DNA from: Hedera helix
Lineage: Eukaryota; Streptophyta; Magnoliopsida; Apiales; Araliaceae
DNA: 64,000 nt
Direction: 5' to 3'
Assembly (NCBI GenBank): GCA_947179155.2
Contig: OX359266.1
Coordinates: forward strand, 42,886,039-42,950,038
The translations under genes and the position numbers were made by a program. This document shows, piece by piece, positions 12,419-22,860 of the stretch (the first letter of the stretch is position 1; the number at the start of each line of letters is the position of its first letter). The notes under the pieces were generated by a model. It was given only the letters and a program-made list of their open reading frames with translations, searched no databases and was not told where the DNA came from.

Positions 12419-15400
12419 TGTGACGCCCCCAAATCTAGGCCTTACACAGCCCAAACTTGAGTCGTCAAAAAACTACAACAAAATTATTACAACAAAGCAC
12501 AACGTACAACAATACAGTGTATAATAATACACAACTAAGTCTTCACTATTATTGCCACACTATTTTACAACACGTGAAGACTAGGATAGCTATTCCTCGG
12601 ACTCTCACTCCATCCCCCGGCTAGACCCCGTTACGTTTTCATCTCCTGTTGAAAACAATGGAACAAAAGAAAGGGTGAGCTCAAATAGCCCAGTAAGAAA
12701 TATCATGACTAAGATAATGACGAATAAATTATCATTAGCCTTCAACAGTTGAGTTCTTGATAGAATACAATAGACTACAAGGTTTATATCAAAAACTGTA
12801 GTTAAATTCTTAAACAACGTTCAGATCAATAATAGCAGCGGAATGAGCAATCTATTAGAAGAATAATGCAGATCATAATGTCCACTCACTTCTCTTTTTA
12901 GTAAAAACATCATCAACTTTTATCATCTGAAATACCATTAGTCATGATAATAAAAATTCACAGTTCCTGGTCATAATCATGCAAATCAACAGTTCATCTT
13001 TGCACTACGGGCCAAAGATATTCAATAAAGCACCAACGGTCATGATTATACCAGATTCAGCCTTTGGTCATAATCATACCAACCAACAGTTCATCTTTGC
13101 ACTACGGGCCAAAGAGAACATTCACCACGTGCCATAAAAGACACCGAACAGATGTATCGCCTTTAACCTAGTATATCGCCTTTAACCTATCATCTGTTCA
13201 ACAATTATATCACATCTGTGCCCCCGGCTACAGATATTCACAACAACTTGATTCTTGATGATTAATACAAATAACAGTGATACAAATGATGAACAGAAGA
13301 ACAGGATAAACAATAAGTATCGGAAGTTTACTTTGTGCAGATTCAAATAATGTCCAAATTGCCAACATGATGTGGAGTGAAATTTAAAAATGATATTCAA
13401 GATCCACAGTTCAGAATAACGATTATAGTTCAACAGAAAGGTTCAGAAAATAGGAAGGTTCAGTTGAAATAATGAAGTTCAACTATTATGGAACATATAA
13501 TATTTTCAGGAATTATAGAAGCAATAGTTCCATAATAAGTTTCGATTTAGGTGTATGGAAGAAAATAATATCCCTTACCGTAGCAGGTTTGATTAACAGA
13601 AGGTGAAGAAAATTAATATCCCTTACCATAGTAAGTTTGAATAATGGAAGATGAAAAAGATGGTATCCCATATGAGTATAAAGGAAAATGATATCATTTA
13701 CGAATATGGAATAAAAGTGTCATGTGATAATTCGTGTAGACAAATTATTTCCACACGAGACAAATAAAAAGGGTTATTCACCAACAGGCGGTAATCCGCG
13801 CCGTAAGGTTATTCCCATCAATTTGAATACAAATAGTTATTCACCAAACAGGCGATAATCCGCGCCGTAAGGTTATTCCCATCAATTCGAATACGAAGAG
13901 TTATTCACCAAACATGCGATAATCTGCACCGTAAGGTTATTCTCAAAGATTAATAAGGAATGAATACAAAAGGTTATTCACCAACAGGCGGTAAACCGCG
14001 CCGTAAGGTTATTCCCACAATTTAATACATAGAAATAAATGGCACAAGAAAGAAACGATATTATTTTCGAGAATCAAAGAATGATAATCCCTTCAAGTAA
14101 GAAAGAAAATAATATCCATTTATGATGATGAAAAGAATGATACCCCTTACCGTAATAAATTTAAGAGTGTGAAAAGAATGATATTCCTTACCTTAACACG
14201 TGACTGGATATTGATTTAAATGAGGTTGATCAACCTATATATTTTTAATAAAATTAGTAATTACCACGTATAAATTTCAAGGTGTATGATAATTCATTTA
14301 TTATGAACTATCAAAATTATATATATTGAACATAATTTTTGTAGTATAATATAACAACTTTAAAATAGTTTTTAAAATAATATTTCAAAATAAATCTTCC
14401 AAAGAAAGCTTTTAAAAATGAATCTTCTTAAAGAAGAGTCTTCTAAGGGAAGATTTGTGAATACCGTGAAAAATAGGAATTTATGAAATTACTACTCTTT
14501 AATAAAAGACTTACTTGAAAAATTCCTGCACTCCTTTTGGCTTTCAAACTCTCAAAATAACCTTACTATTCTCAGAGAAAACTTATAAAATTCTTATAGA
14601 AAAATTTTATATTTTAGGTGTGATTTTTCTATTCAGCTGAACAAGCTATTTATAGGAGAAAATAAGACACTATGCGTGGTAGGTGAACAGAAAAAAATTC
14701 AGCAGAGGCTGCTGCGCAGCCTCCACCAACTCTTCAGCAAATTCTCACATTTCTCACATTTCATGTGGGCCCCATAATGGGTCCCACATGTTTCTTACTA
14801 TTCACGTCACTATTCACGTCATTATTCACGTTACTATTTCAAATAGTAAAATTAATTATTTTATTTTTTATTTATTTATTTATTTATTCTTCCTGTGAGT
14901 CCAACATATAAAATAATGTTACCACAATAATGTAAGAAACACGTTACATATTATTATTAATTTAGTAATATAAATTATAGTATATTTGCAACCGTGACAA
15001 TTATTAGGTTCAATAATTTTAAAAACAGTGGAGCAACAATTATTGAGTCGATGATATGAAATACAGTGTAATGACAATTATTGAATCAATAATGTAAAAT
15101 ACTGTGTAACGACAATTATTGAATTGATAATATAAAATATTATGCAGTGACAATTATTGATGAAATGATGCGCAACAGTTACGGTGTCAATTATCAGACC
15201 AATAATATGAGACACTGTGCAATACCGTGTGCTACTGTAGAGTACCGTGTGCTACAAAAAATACCATAATTTACCGTATGCTACTATTCTTTTATCACCG
15301 GTATTTTAACAGTTAACACCGTTGACTATTTTTATTTAAAAAGGTTACTTCTGTCGTTTTCTATATCCGACAAATATTCCGTTGTGGGGTCCACAAATAA

Positions 15401-15478
15401 TTTGTTATTTCGGCGCCGTCGTACGGCACGAATATTTCCCGACAAAACGAATATTCCCCGACAAAACGAATATTGTCC
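12419..15478 (-). repeat. LTR d (type I U3), truncated at its outer end
   Basis: Copy of LTR b (1440-4499). It stops at 15478, where the sequence changes abruptly to a copia relic, so the last ~127 bp (the TGTAAGACC end in element orientation) are missing. No target-site duplication is recognisable at the break. Confidence 0.88.
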
Positions 15479-15710
15479 TTTCTCTATAACATCAAATATT
15501 ACTATGATTCCTGACATGGATCCTGAACCACAAAATATGGAAGAATGTCAAAACAGGGGAGATTGGCCAAAAATGGAGAGATGTTATTCAAATTGAGCTA
15601 CAATCCTTATTGAAAATGGAAATACTTGGACCAGTAGTCCAAACTCCGCTAGGCATAATCCCGGTTGGAAACAAATGGGTATTTATACAAAAGCATATAA
15701 ACATTTATTT
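15479..15710 (+). pseudogene. Ty1/copia reverse-transcriptase relic
   Basis: The translated sequence matches the start of the copia reverse-transcriptase domain. A segment reading MEECQNRGDWPK (about 15540-15575) is followed, after a one-base insertion in an A run near 15572, by a stretch including LGPVVQTPLG and PVGNKWVFIQK (to about 15706). In the family this stretch precedes the polymerase core, and the core itself is absent. It abuts the broken end of LTR d, so either the Tekay element inserted into this relic or a deletion joined the two. Confidence 0.75.
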
Positions 15711-16351
15711 GCTTTTGTACAGTCCTTAAAAAAATAATCATTGTAAAATGACTTAAGGATCAAAACTGGTAAGTTGATCTAAATTGAAACGATATACTAG
15801 TTAGGGATCAAACTTGTTAGGTTGATCCAAAAGATAACCTCTGTATAATCCTTAAAAGAATAATAATGTAAAATGACATTAGGGATTAAATTTGTTAGGT
15901 TGATCCAAATACAGTGACTTATAATAAAAATATAATAAATTAGGTTGAAAATCAACAAAAGAGCATATCAGAGATTGAAGACCAGTAGATCAGAACAGAG
16001 TTAGAGCAGCAACAAAAGAAGAACTGAGAGTTTGCAGAGTGAAATGAAGAACAACCAAAATCGTAGAGTAAGTTAGAATTGTTGAGTAAGATGCCTTATG
16101 CTTAATTCTACGATACATAACTCTCAGATCGTCTACTGAAGAGAAGATTGTCGAGTGAAGATTCAGAGCCCAAGACCGTCGAATAAAGTCAAGATCATCG
16201 AGTAGGGAACAGAGCCTAGATTGTCGAGCGAAGAGAAAATCGTAGAGTGTAGAACAGAGAAGAATCGTTGAGTGGAGAGAAGATCAACGAGGAAGACAGA
16301 GCCACAAGGGGATATGAGCATTAAACTGACAGAAAAGAATGCTTAAGCACA
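15711..16351. other. Non-coding, internally repetitive stretch
   Basis: Contains two imperfect ~63-bp direct repeats (about 15720-15780 and 15845-15905, sharing 'TTAGGTTGATCCAAA'-like ends). From about 16060 to 16300 there is a degenerate series of motifs like ATCGTCGAGTGAAGA. No gene is recognisable. It may be leader or LTR sequence of the decayed copia element. Confidence 0.4.
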
Positions 16352-17246
16352 AAAGTGGATCAAGTAACACTAGACAATCTGCTCGTTCCATCTTCAATGG
16401 GGACATATTATCTGTACGATATTAATCTAATTCTGAGGTTTATGAGATCATTTCTTAGCTCCAAATTTTCTTGCGTTCCATTGATTCGAGTTCAGAAAGT
16501 AGCTGGTTTAATGGACTTGTATATCGCAGAAGTATCCTCGGATCCTTGTCTAAAACCATCAAAATTCTTCACTCTCATCAAGGCCTCGCCCGATTCTGCA
16601 CGTGACTCTTATGATAGAATCTACCATGCTATGGACATGTATCTGGATGTATACTTTACAATGAGACCTTTTCTTGTTCATGGACATTTTAGCCTATTAT
16701 TTGGTACTGCAGTTTTAAAATGTTTAACTTGTACCCATTAATTTTAGGTAAAACTGAATCTTAGGCCTAATTATTATATTCTGATACAGGCCCATGCAAG
16801 GTTGTATGAAGAAGAAAAGATGAGAGACTCTACAGTGGGTTGAATTATGAGAAGTTCTCATCAAAAACATGAAACCACCTTGCTCAAAACTCCAAATTTC
16901 CCTCAAAATTTGTAATCGACGCGCTCTTGTCTCAGCAGTGCAAGCTCAAAAGCTTCTTCTAAGACACCAACCAACCAAAACCCTTTACTGATTCACCTTT
17001 TAGTTTAGTGGAAGTTGAAAGTAGGGGTAAAAAAGATAAGTCGTGAACAAATTGTGCTTTATGCCGAAAAAACTTGATCTTTCGAATGAGAATGAGAAGC
17101 GCAGAGCACATTTGCAAGGAATGCAATGGAGGGTGCTGGAATTGGAGAAAGTATGCAAGAAAATGCAAAATCAAATTGCTATGATGATGAAATCAAGATC
17201 ATCAAGCCAAAGTTATGCAAGATCCTCACCAATGCAATGTTCATGA
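16352..17246 (+). pseudogene. NPH3/RPT2-like (BTB-NPH3 family) pseudogene fragment
   Basis: Covers the second half of an NPH3 domain and the C-terminal coiled coil. The first piece (16352-16648) has the family features VTLDNLLVPS, a YL/IAEV..DPCLKP-like segment and the YDRIYHAMDMYL motif. A GT...AG intron (16649-16789) follows. The next exon begins AHARLYEEEKM and, after a frameshift near 16840, gives LNYEKFSS...LAQNSKFPSKF..DALLSQQ, which contains the NPH3 signature. The C-terminal piece LDLSNENEKRRAHLQGMQWR is followed by a heptad-rich end and a stop at 17246. Lesions: TGA at 16870-16872, TAA at 16960-16962, at least two frameshifts, and no N-terminal BTB domain or first NPH3 half. Intact members act as adaptors in CUL3 ubiquitin ligases in phototropin signalling and auxin transport. 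Keeping an intron argues against a processed copy. Confidence 0.82.
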
Positions 17247-17639
17247 ATGTATTTGAATAATTTCCCCCCATATTTCCCTGTATGTTGATGATGTACATAT
17301 CATGAGAAAAATGGGCTTTAATTTTTTATGTTGTAGTTGTGATTTTTCCTTCTCCTATTATTTTATTTTATTTCTGTGATCAGTAAAGGTGATTGATAAC
17401 AGTTTGTTTTTACAAAGATGAGGTTTTGGCAGTATATAAAGAGGGAGAAAAAAAGACTGATTTGTAATCCATTGAATGTATCACTACTCTATATTCTTTC
17501 ACTCTTTTTGGTGATGCGCATATTTCCATGGTTTAGCCCTTTTCCACGTCGCTCTGCAATTTTGATAGACTACTTGATTATTAGCATGTGATAAAAACAG
17601 AGAATCATATTGATAACTTTATAAATAAGAATACAATTT
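17247..17639. other. Intergenic, possibly old 3' UTR of the NPH3 pseudogene
   Basis: AT-rich, with no repeats or reading frames of note. Confidence 0.3.
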
Positions 17640-17880
17640 AAAAATATAAATTTAAACATAAGTTTTTATTTTATTATTAAAAAATAAAATTTGACACGAA
17701 ATAACTTTAAAATATAAATTTAAGTATAAACTTCCATCTCATTATTAAAAATTGAAGTCTAATATAAAATTCATGTCAAACTCTACTTTTTAATAATGAG
17801 ATGGGAGTTTATGTTTAAATTTATACCGTATCATGTCCCACTTTTTAATGATGAGATAAAAATTTATATTTAATTTTTTT
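17640..17880. repeat. Short AT-rich inverted-repeat element
   Basis: Blocks reading CTTCCATCTCATTATTAAAAA and its reverse complement face each other around 17730-17815, with further imperfect copies outside them (AATATAAATTTAAACATAAG type). The layout resembles a degenerate foldback or MITE. No clear target-site duplication. Confidence 0.45.
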
Positions 17881-18005
17881 TAATTAAATTGATTATTTTT
17901 AAAATTAATAATTAAACATATATAAATATATTTTTTAAATTTAAATTTAACATGTTTTACAGAGAAAAAAAAAAGAAAAAGAAACGAATTTCTATTTTTC
18001 GTTTT

Positions 18006-18178
18006 CGTTTTAATTTGGTCTATCGATGGGACATGTTTTTGATTCAAGGCTACGATGGTTTGTTTCAATTTTGGAATAGGTGTTTGTTCAATCATGTTAG
18101 GTTTGTTTTGAAATTTTGGTCCTCATATCATCGTAGCCTTGAATCAAGAACACGTCCCATCGATAAACCAAATTGAAA
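18006..18178. repeat. Inverted repeat with ~48-bp arms
   Basis: The left arm (about 18009-18058, containing TCTATCGATGGGACATG and ATTCAAGGCTACGATG) is repeated in reverse complement at about 18127-18177, separated by ~70 bp. It could form a stem-loop. A third partial copy of the 'ACGTGTCCCATGG' end follows at ~18190. No class assigned. Confidence 0.6.
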
Positions 18179-18963
18179 CAAACCATGGTAAGAACGTGTC
18201 CCATGGAGGCGACAACCTTCAAAAATTTCAATTTTGGTGCACTCAACGGACGTCCAACTTCTAGGTAGAGTATAAAGTTTTGGGTCCAATGAATCAAAAT
18301 GTGGACCAAATTTGGTTGAAAAGATGTGGACTGGGATAATGTACGTGGACAGCCCATTTCCCCTAGGCTAGAATAACATTAACTTTCCCTTCCCCTAAAA
18401 AGTTGAAAAATAGGGTCTTTAACAGTAATATACAACAATTAGAAAGTAATTACAAAAATAAATCACATACAAAATAATTACAAAAAAACTACAACAAGAT
18501 AAATTTATTAAATTATTCAGTTTCCTACAAATAAGGAATTCCTTAAATCAAGGATAATTAACTGCCATATGCGACAGTTACCAAAACAAAATCCACAATA
18601 CAAAATAAAAATAAAAACTATCATTCTAATAAGCAGCTCACGAATGGAGAGGAGAAGAAATGGCAGAGGAAGAAGATCTGGAATGGCCACCTCTCACCGT
18701 CCACCGTCCACCACGAACTCAAATTCTTCTTCTTTTTCAGATTTATGCTTCTTTGTTGTTGATTTGTTTCTGTCATTGGAGAAGAGCTTGGCCCTGTTCA
18801 TCGATGGAGAAACAAAAAGGGAATAAAAAGGGAAAAGATATAATATTAGGGGATATACATGGATGTAGCTGCTCCGTGAGATGTCCAACAAATTAACCAT
18901 TTTCAATCATTACACTTGTTGGTGGCTGAAAAATCTAACATAGTAGGTTTTTGCTCATAGTAG
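18179..18963. other. Intergenic, no supported gene
   Basis: Short open frames here (for example around 18570-18825) show no recognisable domain. 18400-18560 is A-rich. Confidence 0.3.
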
Positions 18964-19219
18964 TAAGGTAACCAAACCTTAATAGAGGCAACCAACCTTT
19001 TATATAAAAGGTAACCAAATCTTAATACAAAAGGTAACCAACCTTAAATACAAAGGTAACCAACCTTAAATACAAAGGTAACCAAACTTTAATATAAAGG
19101 TAACCAACTTTTAATACAGAGGTAACCAACCTTTAATACAAAGGTAACCAAACTTTAATATAAAGGTAACCAAACCTTAATACAAAGGTAATTAAACCTT
19201 AATACAGAGGTAACCAAAA
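18964..19219. repeat. GGTAACCAAACCTTAATACAAA minisatellite
   Basis: About eleven imperfect tandem copies of a 20-24 bp unit whose core is AGGTAACCAAACCTTAATA. The core contains the palindrome GGTAACC. Confidence 0.85.
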
Positions 19220-19570
19220 CTAGTTATTACACATTCAGGAATTAGTTACCTTCATAATAGTGTTTGGTTACCTCCATAACAGTGTTTGGTTACCTAGATT
19301 TACCTTTGTATGAAGGTTTAGTTACCAATTGGAATATAAAAAAAACGGTTACTGTATTGAATTTTTTTTTATGAATATTTGGTTACACACAAAAACTAAA
19401 ATGGTTACCTTTGTATAGAGATTTGAATACCAACTAGAATATAAAAAAAATATTTACTGTATTAAATTTTTTTTATCACTATTTGGTTACACACAAAAAC
19501 TAAAATGGTTACCTTCGTATGAAGGTTTGGTTACTAACTGGAATATAAAAAAAATGGTTACTGTATTAAA
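19220..19570. repeat. Inverted GGTTACC block with two ~118-bp direct repeats
   Basis: The motif of the preceding minisatellite continues here in the opposite orientation (TTTGGTTACCT at several places). Around 19325-19560 two copies of a ~118-bp unit occur (shared string TTTGGTTACACACAAAAAC), each with an A run and a T run. Together with 18964-19219 this makes a large imperfect palindrome. Confidence 0.6.
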
Positions 19571-19580
19571 AAAAAAAATT

Positions 19581-19912
19581 ATATGAGAAAGGGATAAGGG
19601 AGGAGGGCGGGGGATGGAGGAGTGAGAAAGCTAGAGGAGAGGGAAGAGGGAGGCGGGCAGGGGAGGGAGGAGGTAGGCGGGAGAGGGGGCAGACGGGGGA
19701 GGGAGGTTTGAAGAGGGGTGGGTGAGGGAGGGGGCAGGCGGGGGAGGAGGGAGGAGAGAGAAAGTTGGAGAGGGAGGAAGACGAGAAAGCTGGAGGTGGA
19801 GGGGGAGGAGGCAGGCGGGGGATGGGAGAGGGGGCAGGCGGGGGAGAGAAAGTTGGAGGGAGAGGAAGGTCAGGCAGGGAAGGGGGGTCAGGCGGGGGCG
19901 GGGGAGAGATGA
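19581..19912. repeat. GA/G-rich polypurine tract
   Basis: About 330 bp that is almost entirely purine on the plus strand, built from variants of GGAGGCAGGCGGGGGAGGGAG. The proline-rich reading frames on the complementary strand follow from composition and are not genes. Runs of four or five G are frequent. A short (GA)n tract follows at about 19960-19970. Confidence 0.8.
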
Positions 19913-19982
19913 GATACACATAGATGAAATGTAGTGTTTTTGTTTCCTGGTACACAGAGAGAGAGAGATGAGATGCATTCAT

Positions 19983-20542
19983 TTGCGCAATTGATTTTTT
20001 AAAATTAGAATTTTAAAATCATCCAACTAAATTAAAGGGATAAGAATATACTAATTTTATAAATATATTTTTAAAAAGTACTCTTTTTGTAAATACTTTT
20101 AAGATTTATTTATTCTGTAATTACTTTTTAAAAAGTACTATAATGTGTAATTTATCCAAAGTTGAATCATAATCATTTAATTCGCTCGGTTCCTTTTTAT
20201 TTGTTTATTTCTTTAGAGAGAGAATTTTTTATTTTTTTTTAGATCGTAATGAAAAATAATGTTATTTTTATTTAGAAAAAGGAAGGTGAGAAACACTAAT
20301 ATAATTAGATAATCTATCACATAAAAATAACTGATTTTGTCTAATTGTATATATAAAAAAAAAATAGTGCAAAAGAATATTTTATAATTCCCCTCTCTTT
20401 TGCTATTGATTCAACTGAACAAATGTTAATTAGTTATTCCCTCCGGTCTAAAAATTTGAGTAACATTTTTTTAGTTGAAGATATATATTTTTATTTTAGT
20501 AAGTCATAAAACAAAATGATTTTTTTTTCTTTTTTAATTTGT
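19983..20542. other. AT-rich intergenic DNA
   Basis: No gene seen. A lone Stowaway-like terminus (ATTCCCTCCGGTCTAAAAATT) lies at about 20440, possibly one end of a degraded element. Confidence 0.3.
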
Positions 20543-20999
20543 TACTCCTTTCGTTTCACACAATGTGTTCTATTTGCATAATTTCATAGTTTATATATAT
20601 ATATTCCTTTTTTTTTTTTTTCATGTTTGCCCTTAAGTATAGTGAGTGTTAGTTTAATGGTGATAATATAGTAGCGCAACTGCAAGGTTAAACTTAAAGA
20701 TATTGTACCATTTTATTCTACAATAACTTTATTTGTGAAATAATTTTTTGTTGTTATTGAAAATAGAACACTTTTTGTGTAATGATGAAAGCGATTAAGT
20801 TTTTACTATCATTTCTAACACTATACAACCACAACTAAATATTTAGCTGATATCAAGAATATATAAAATTATCCTTAAAAATATAATTAAATTTTACTAT
20901 CATTTCTTACAATATACAGTCACAATTAAATGTTTAGTTAATATTAATAATATATAAAATTATTCTTAAAAATTAATTTGTTTTAAAACGGAGTGAGTA
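20543..20999. mobile_element. Stowaway-like MITE (~457 bp)
   Basis: Left end TACTCCTTTCGTTTCACAC; the right end, read in reverse complement, is TACTCACTCCGTTTTAAAAC. The ends resemble the CTCCCTCCGT termini of Stowaway (Tc1/mariner-derived) elements with a TA target. Internally there are two copies of an ACTATCATTTCT..AATATACA-type segment. No coding capacity. Confidence 0.55.
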
Positions 21000-21117
21000 T
21001 ATGTCCTTAGAGAAAGAAAAAAAACACCGACGGACTAGAGAGTATAAGAAACGTCCGCATTTTTCATATTGTTGTATTTTAAAAACTTGACCTGAATGAG
21101 GTTTCACGTTGTCTCCA

Positions 21118-22175
21118 CTACGGGTGAGTAAAAAATCGAAATTGATTTCGAAATCGCACAAAAAATTGATCAAATCACATAAACGGTTTCGACATATATA
21201 GTGATTTTAGAATGGTTTGAAAAATCGTATTTATAGTTTGATTTTAATTTATGCGGTCCACCACACCATAAAAATTGCATGCACCAATAATTGCCAAAAC
21301 AAAGTCGTTTTGGTTTGTTTGTTTTTTTTTTAAAATTTTTGGTCCGTATGAAAAATTTCTCCCATAATCTACACTTGATTTTAGATAATTAGCTTGTAAA
21401 ATACTACTATTCCACTTAGACGTCATGTTATTAACAAGAGTTTCAGTTGAGTTGGTCACATTGTGTAGAAGTTTTTTACAAGATTGAAATCTTTATACAA
21501 TAAAATAATACAACTATTGTGGTTTCAAAGGGCTCTTACTTTTTATTTTTTGTTAAATGAAAACGAGTTAAAAATCATATGGAAAGAACAAGAATTTCAT
21601 TTATATTTATTCTTTTTTATCAAAAATAAAAGATTATATACAAAATTAGTCTATTTAGGTGTTTATGAATGATTTTTTTTTTTATATTATGAGTTAAAAA
21701 TTTATCTATACTAGGTGTCTATTAGATTGTTTAATAACTAATAGATTTTTTGGTGTACCTTTTGAATGGAAAAGAATATTCTATTTTTACATTTATTTTT
21801 TGCAATTTCTATTTTTTAGTTTTTTGCAACCTAACCAAGTGTACTAATTAACATATGAGAAAAGTTTTACATTTATGATGTCCTTAGGTTGCAAGACTAG
21901 TCATAATTTAGCTTGATATTGCACTTGAAAATTAGATAATTATTTCGGTGTCTGTATTATTTTAATCTTAATTTTTTGTATATATTCAATTAGTTTTGAA
22001 ACTAAAATCACACCAAATGAAATCTTACCGCATATTTCAAAACTGCACCATATCAATCACAAATAGTTTTATGTACGGTTTTAAATTTTTCAAACCGCAC
22101 CTAAGCGGTTTCATGTGTGATTTGAAATTCAAACACCACCAAATCACATAATGCTCACTCCTTTCCCCATTTAAG
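21118..22175. mobile_element. Possible non-autonomous hAT-like element
   Basis: Ends resemble each other in inverted orientation: ACGGGTGAGTA at about 21120, and GAGTGAGCATTATGTGATTT read in reverse complement at about 22170. Subterminal GCGGTTT/AAACCGC motifs recur near both ends. The target-site duplication is not clear, so this remains tentative. The middle is AT-rich without coding sequence. Confidence 0.35.
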
Positions 22176-22540
22176 GTTGGGCGGTTGACTCAACTTACAA
22201 CAGTTAAAAAAAAGAGAAAAAATTAAGTAAAAAAATGTATAAAATAGCTAGTTAGGTAATATCTAAATACTTCACATGTAAAAAATATAGTATATAAATT
22301 TATTTAATTTTAAATAATATAATTATGAATAGCAAATTATAGACTTAAATATAAATTATTATTTTTATTTTTTTTATGTTAAACTTGCTACATCATAAAT
22401 TGATTACGTGAGTTTATGACCAGGCCTGTATATGTTTGTGTAATTCAAAAAAAATATTTTAAATAACTTTTTTTCACATTCATTATACATTGGAGGGTAA
22501 ATATGTCAAATCATCTTAATAAAATCACCTCGTTACTAAA
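22176..22540. other. AT-rich intergenic DNA, no feature seen
   Basis: No reading frames or repeats of note. Confidence 0.3.
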
Positions 22541-22860
22541 GAAATAATCCTTACCCAAACCGAAAAGCCCCAATCGAAATCCCAGAAAAGCCCTAAATTG
22601 ATAAAAAGACGGGGAGCTAGAGGCATACCAATGGGCGCTGGAGGCGGCGTAAAGGGATCTGGAGGAAGGGGTGGTTTCAGATTGACGGTGGAATCGATCA
22701 TTTTGCAGTATTCAACATAGTAGTACTTGATGTGGGAGCGGCCTGAGGCGCAGATGCGGGATCAGAGGCGGAGGGTGTCTGTTGGTGACGACTTCTGCCA
22801 TGTATTAATCGAGGATTTTGACTGAGACGGCGACTTCTGCCTCGTAATATCTTATTGGAT
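22541..22860. other. GC-richer fragment, possible gene remnant
   Basis: Stands out from its AT-rich surroundings. The plus strand has a short frame starting MGAGGGVKGSGGRGG at 22631 that stops after about 28 codons. The minus strand has an open proline-rich stretch over roughly the same bases (including PPLPPDPFTPPPAPIG). Neither is recognised. It could be a captured or decayed exon. Confidence 0.3.

Larger units (their letters stand above)
1..15478 (-). mobile_element. Ty3/gypsy Tekay-type retrotransposon with two-part LTRs, left edge outside the window
   Basis: Minus-strand element. In element orientation it reads: LTR d (15478-12419), LTR c (12418-9470), primer-binding site, gag-pol (9271-4627), polypurine tract, LTR b (4626-1440), LTR a (1439 to beyond the window). 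LTRs a and c match each other almost base for base, as do b and d. LTRs b and c, which directly flank the coding region, belong to different U3 types. The internal region is 4843 bp, against 4842 bp in the plus-strand relative at 27893-32734. The right end is cut inside LTR d, so no target-site duplication can be read. The element is dead: gag-pol has three nonsense codons, a lost start codon and a small rearrangement. Clade assignment to Tekay/Del rests on the very long LTRs and the chromodomain-like C-terminus of the integrase. Confidence 0.85.

Noticed and set aside
18569..18826. 85-codon basic/serine-rich frame
   Set aside because: No recognisable domain, poor composition and overlap with frames on both strands. 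Likely chance.
19566..19982. Proline-rich open frames on the minus strand
   Set aside because: They arise from the polypurine tract: all frames stay open because the sequence lacks T/A-rich stops. No start context or domain.
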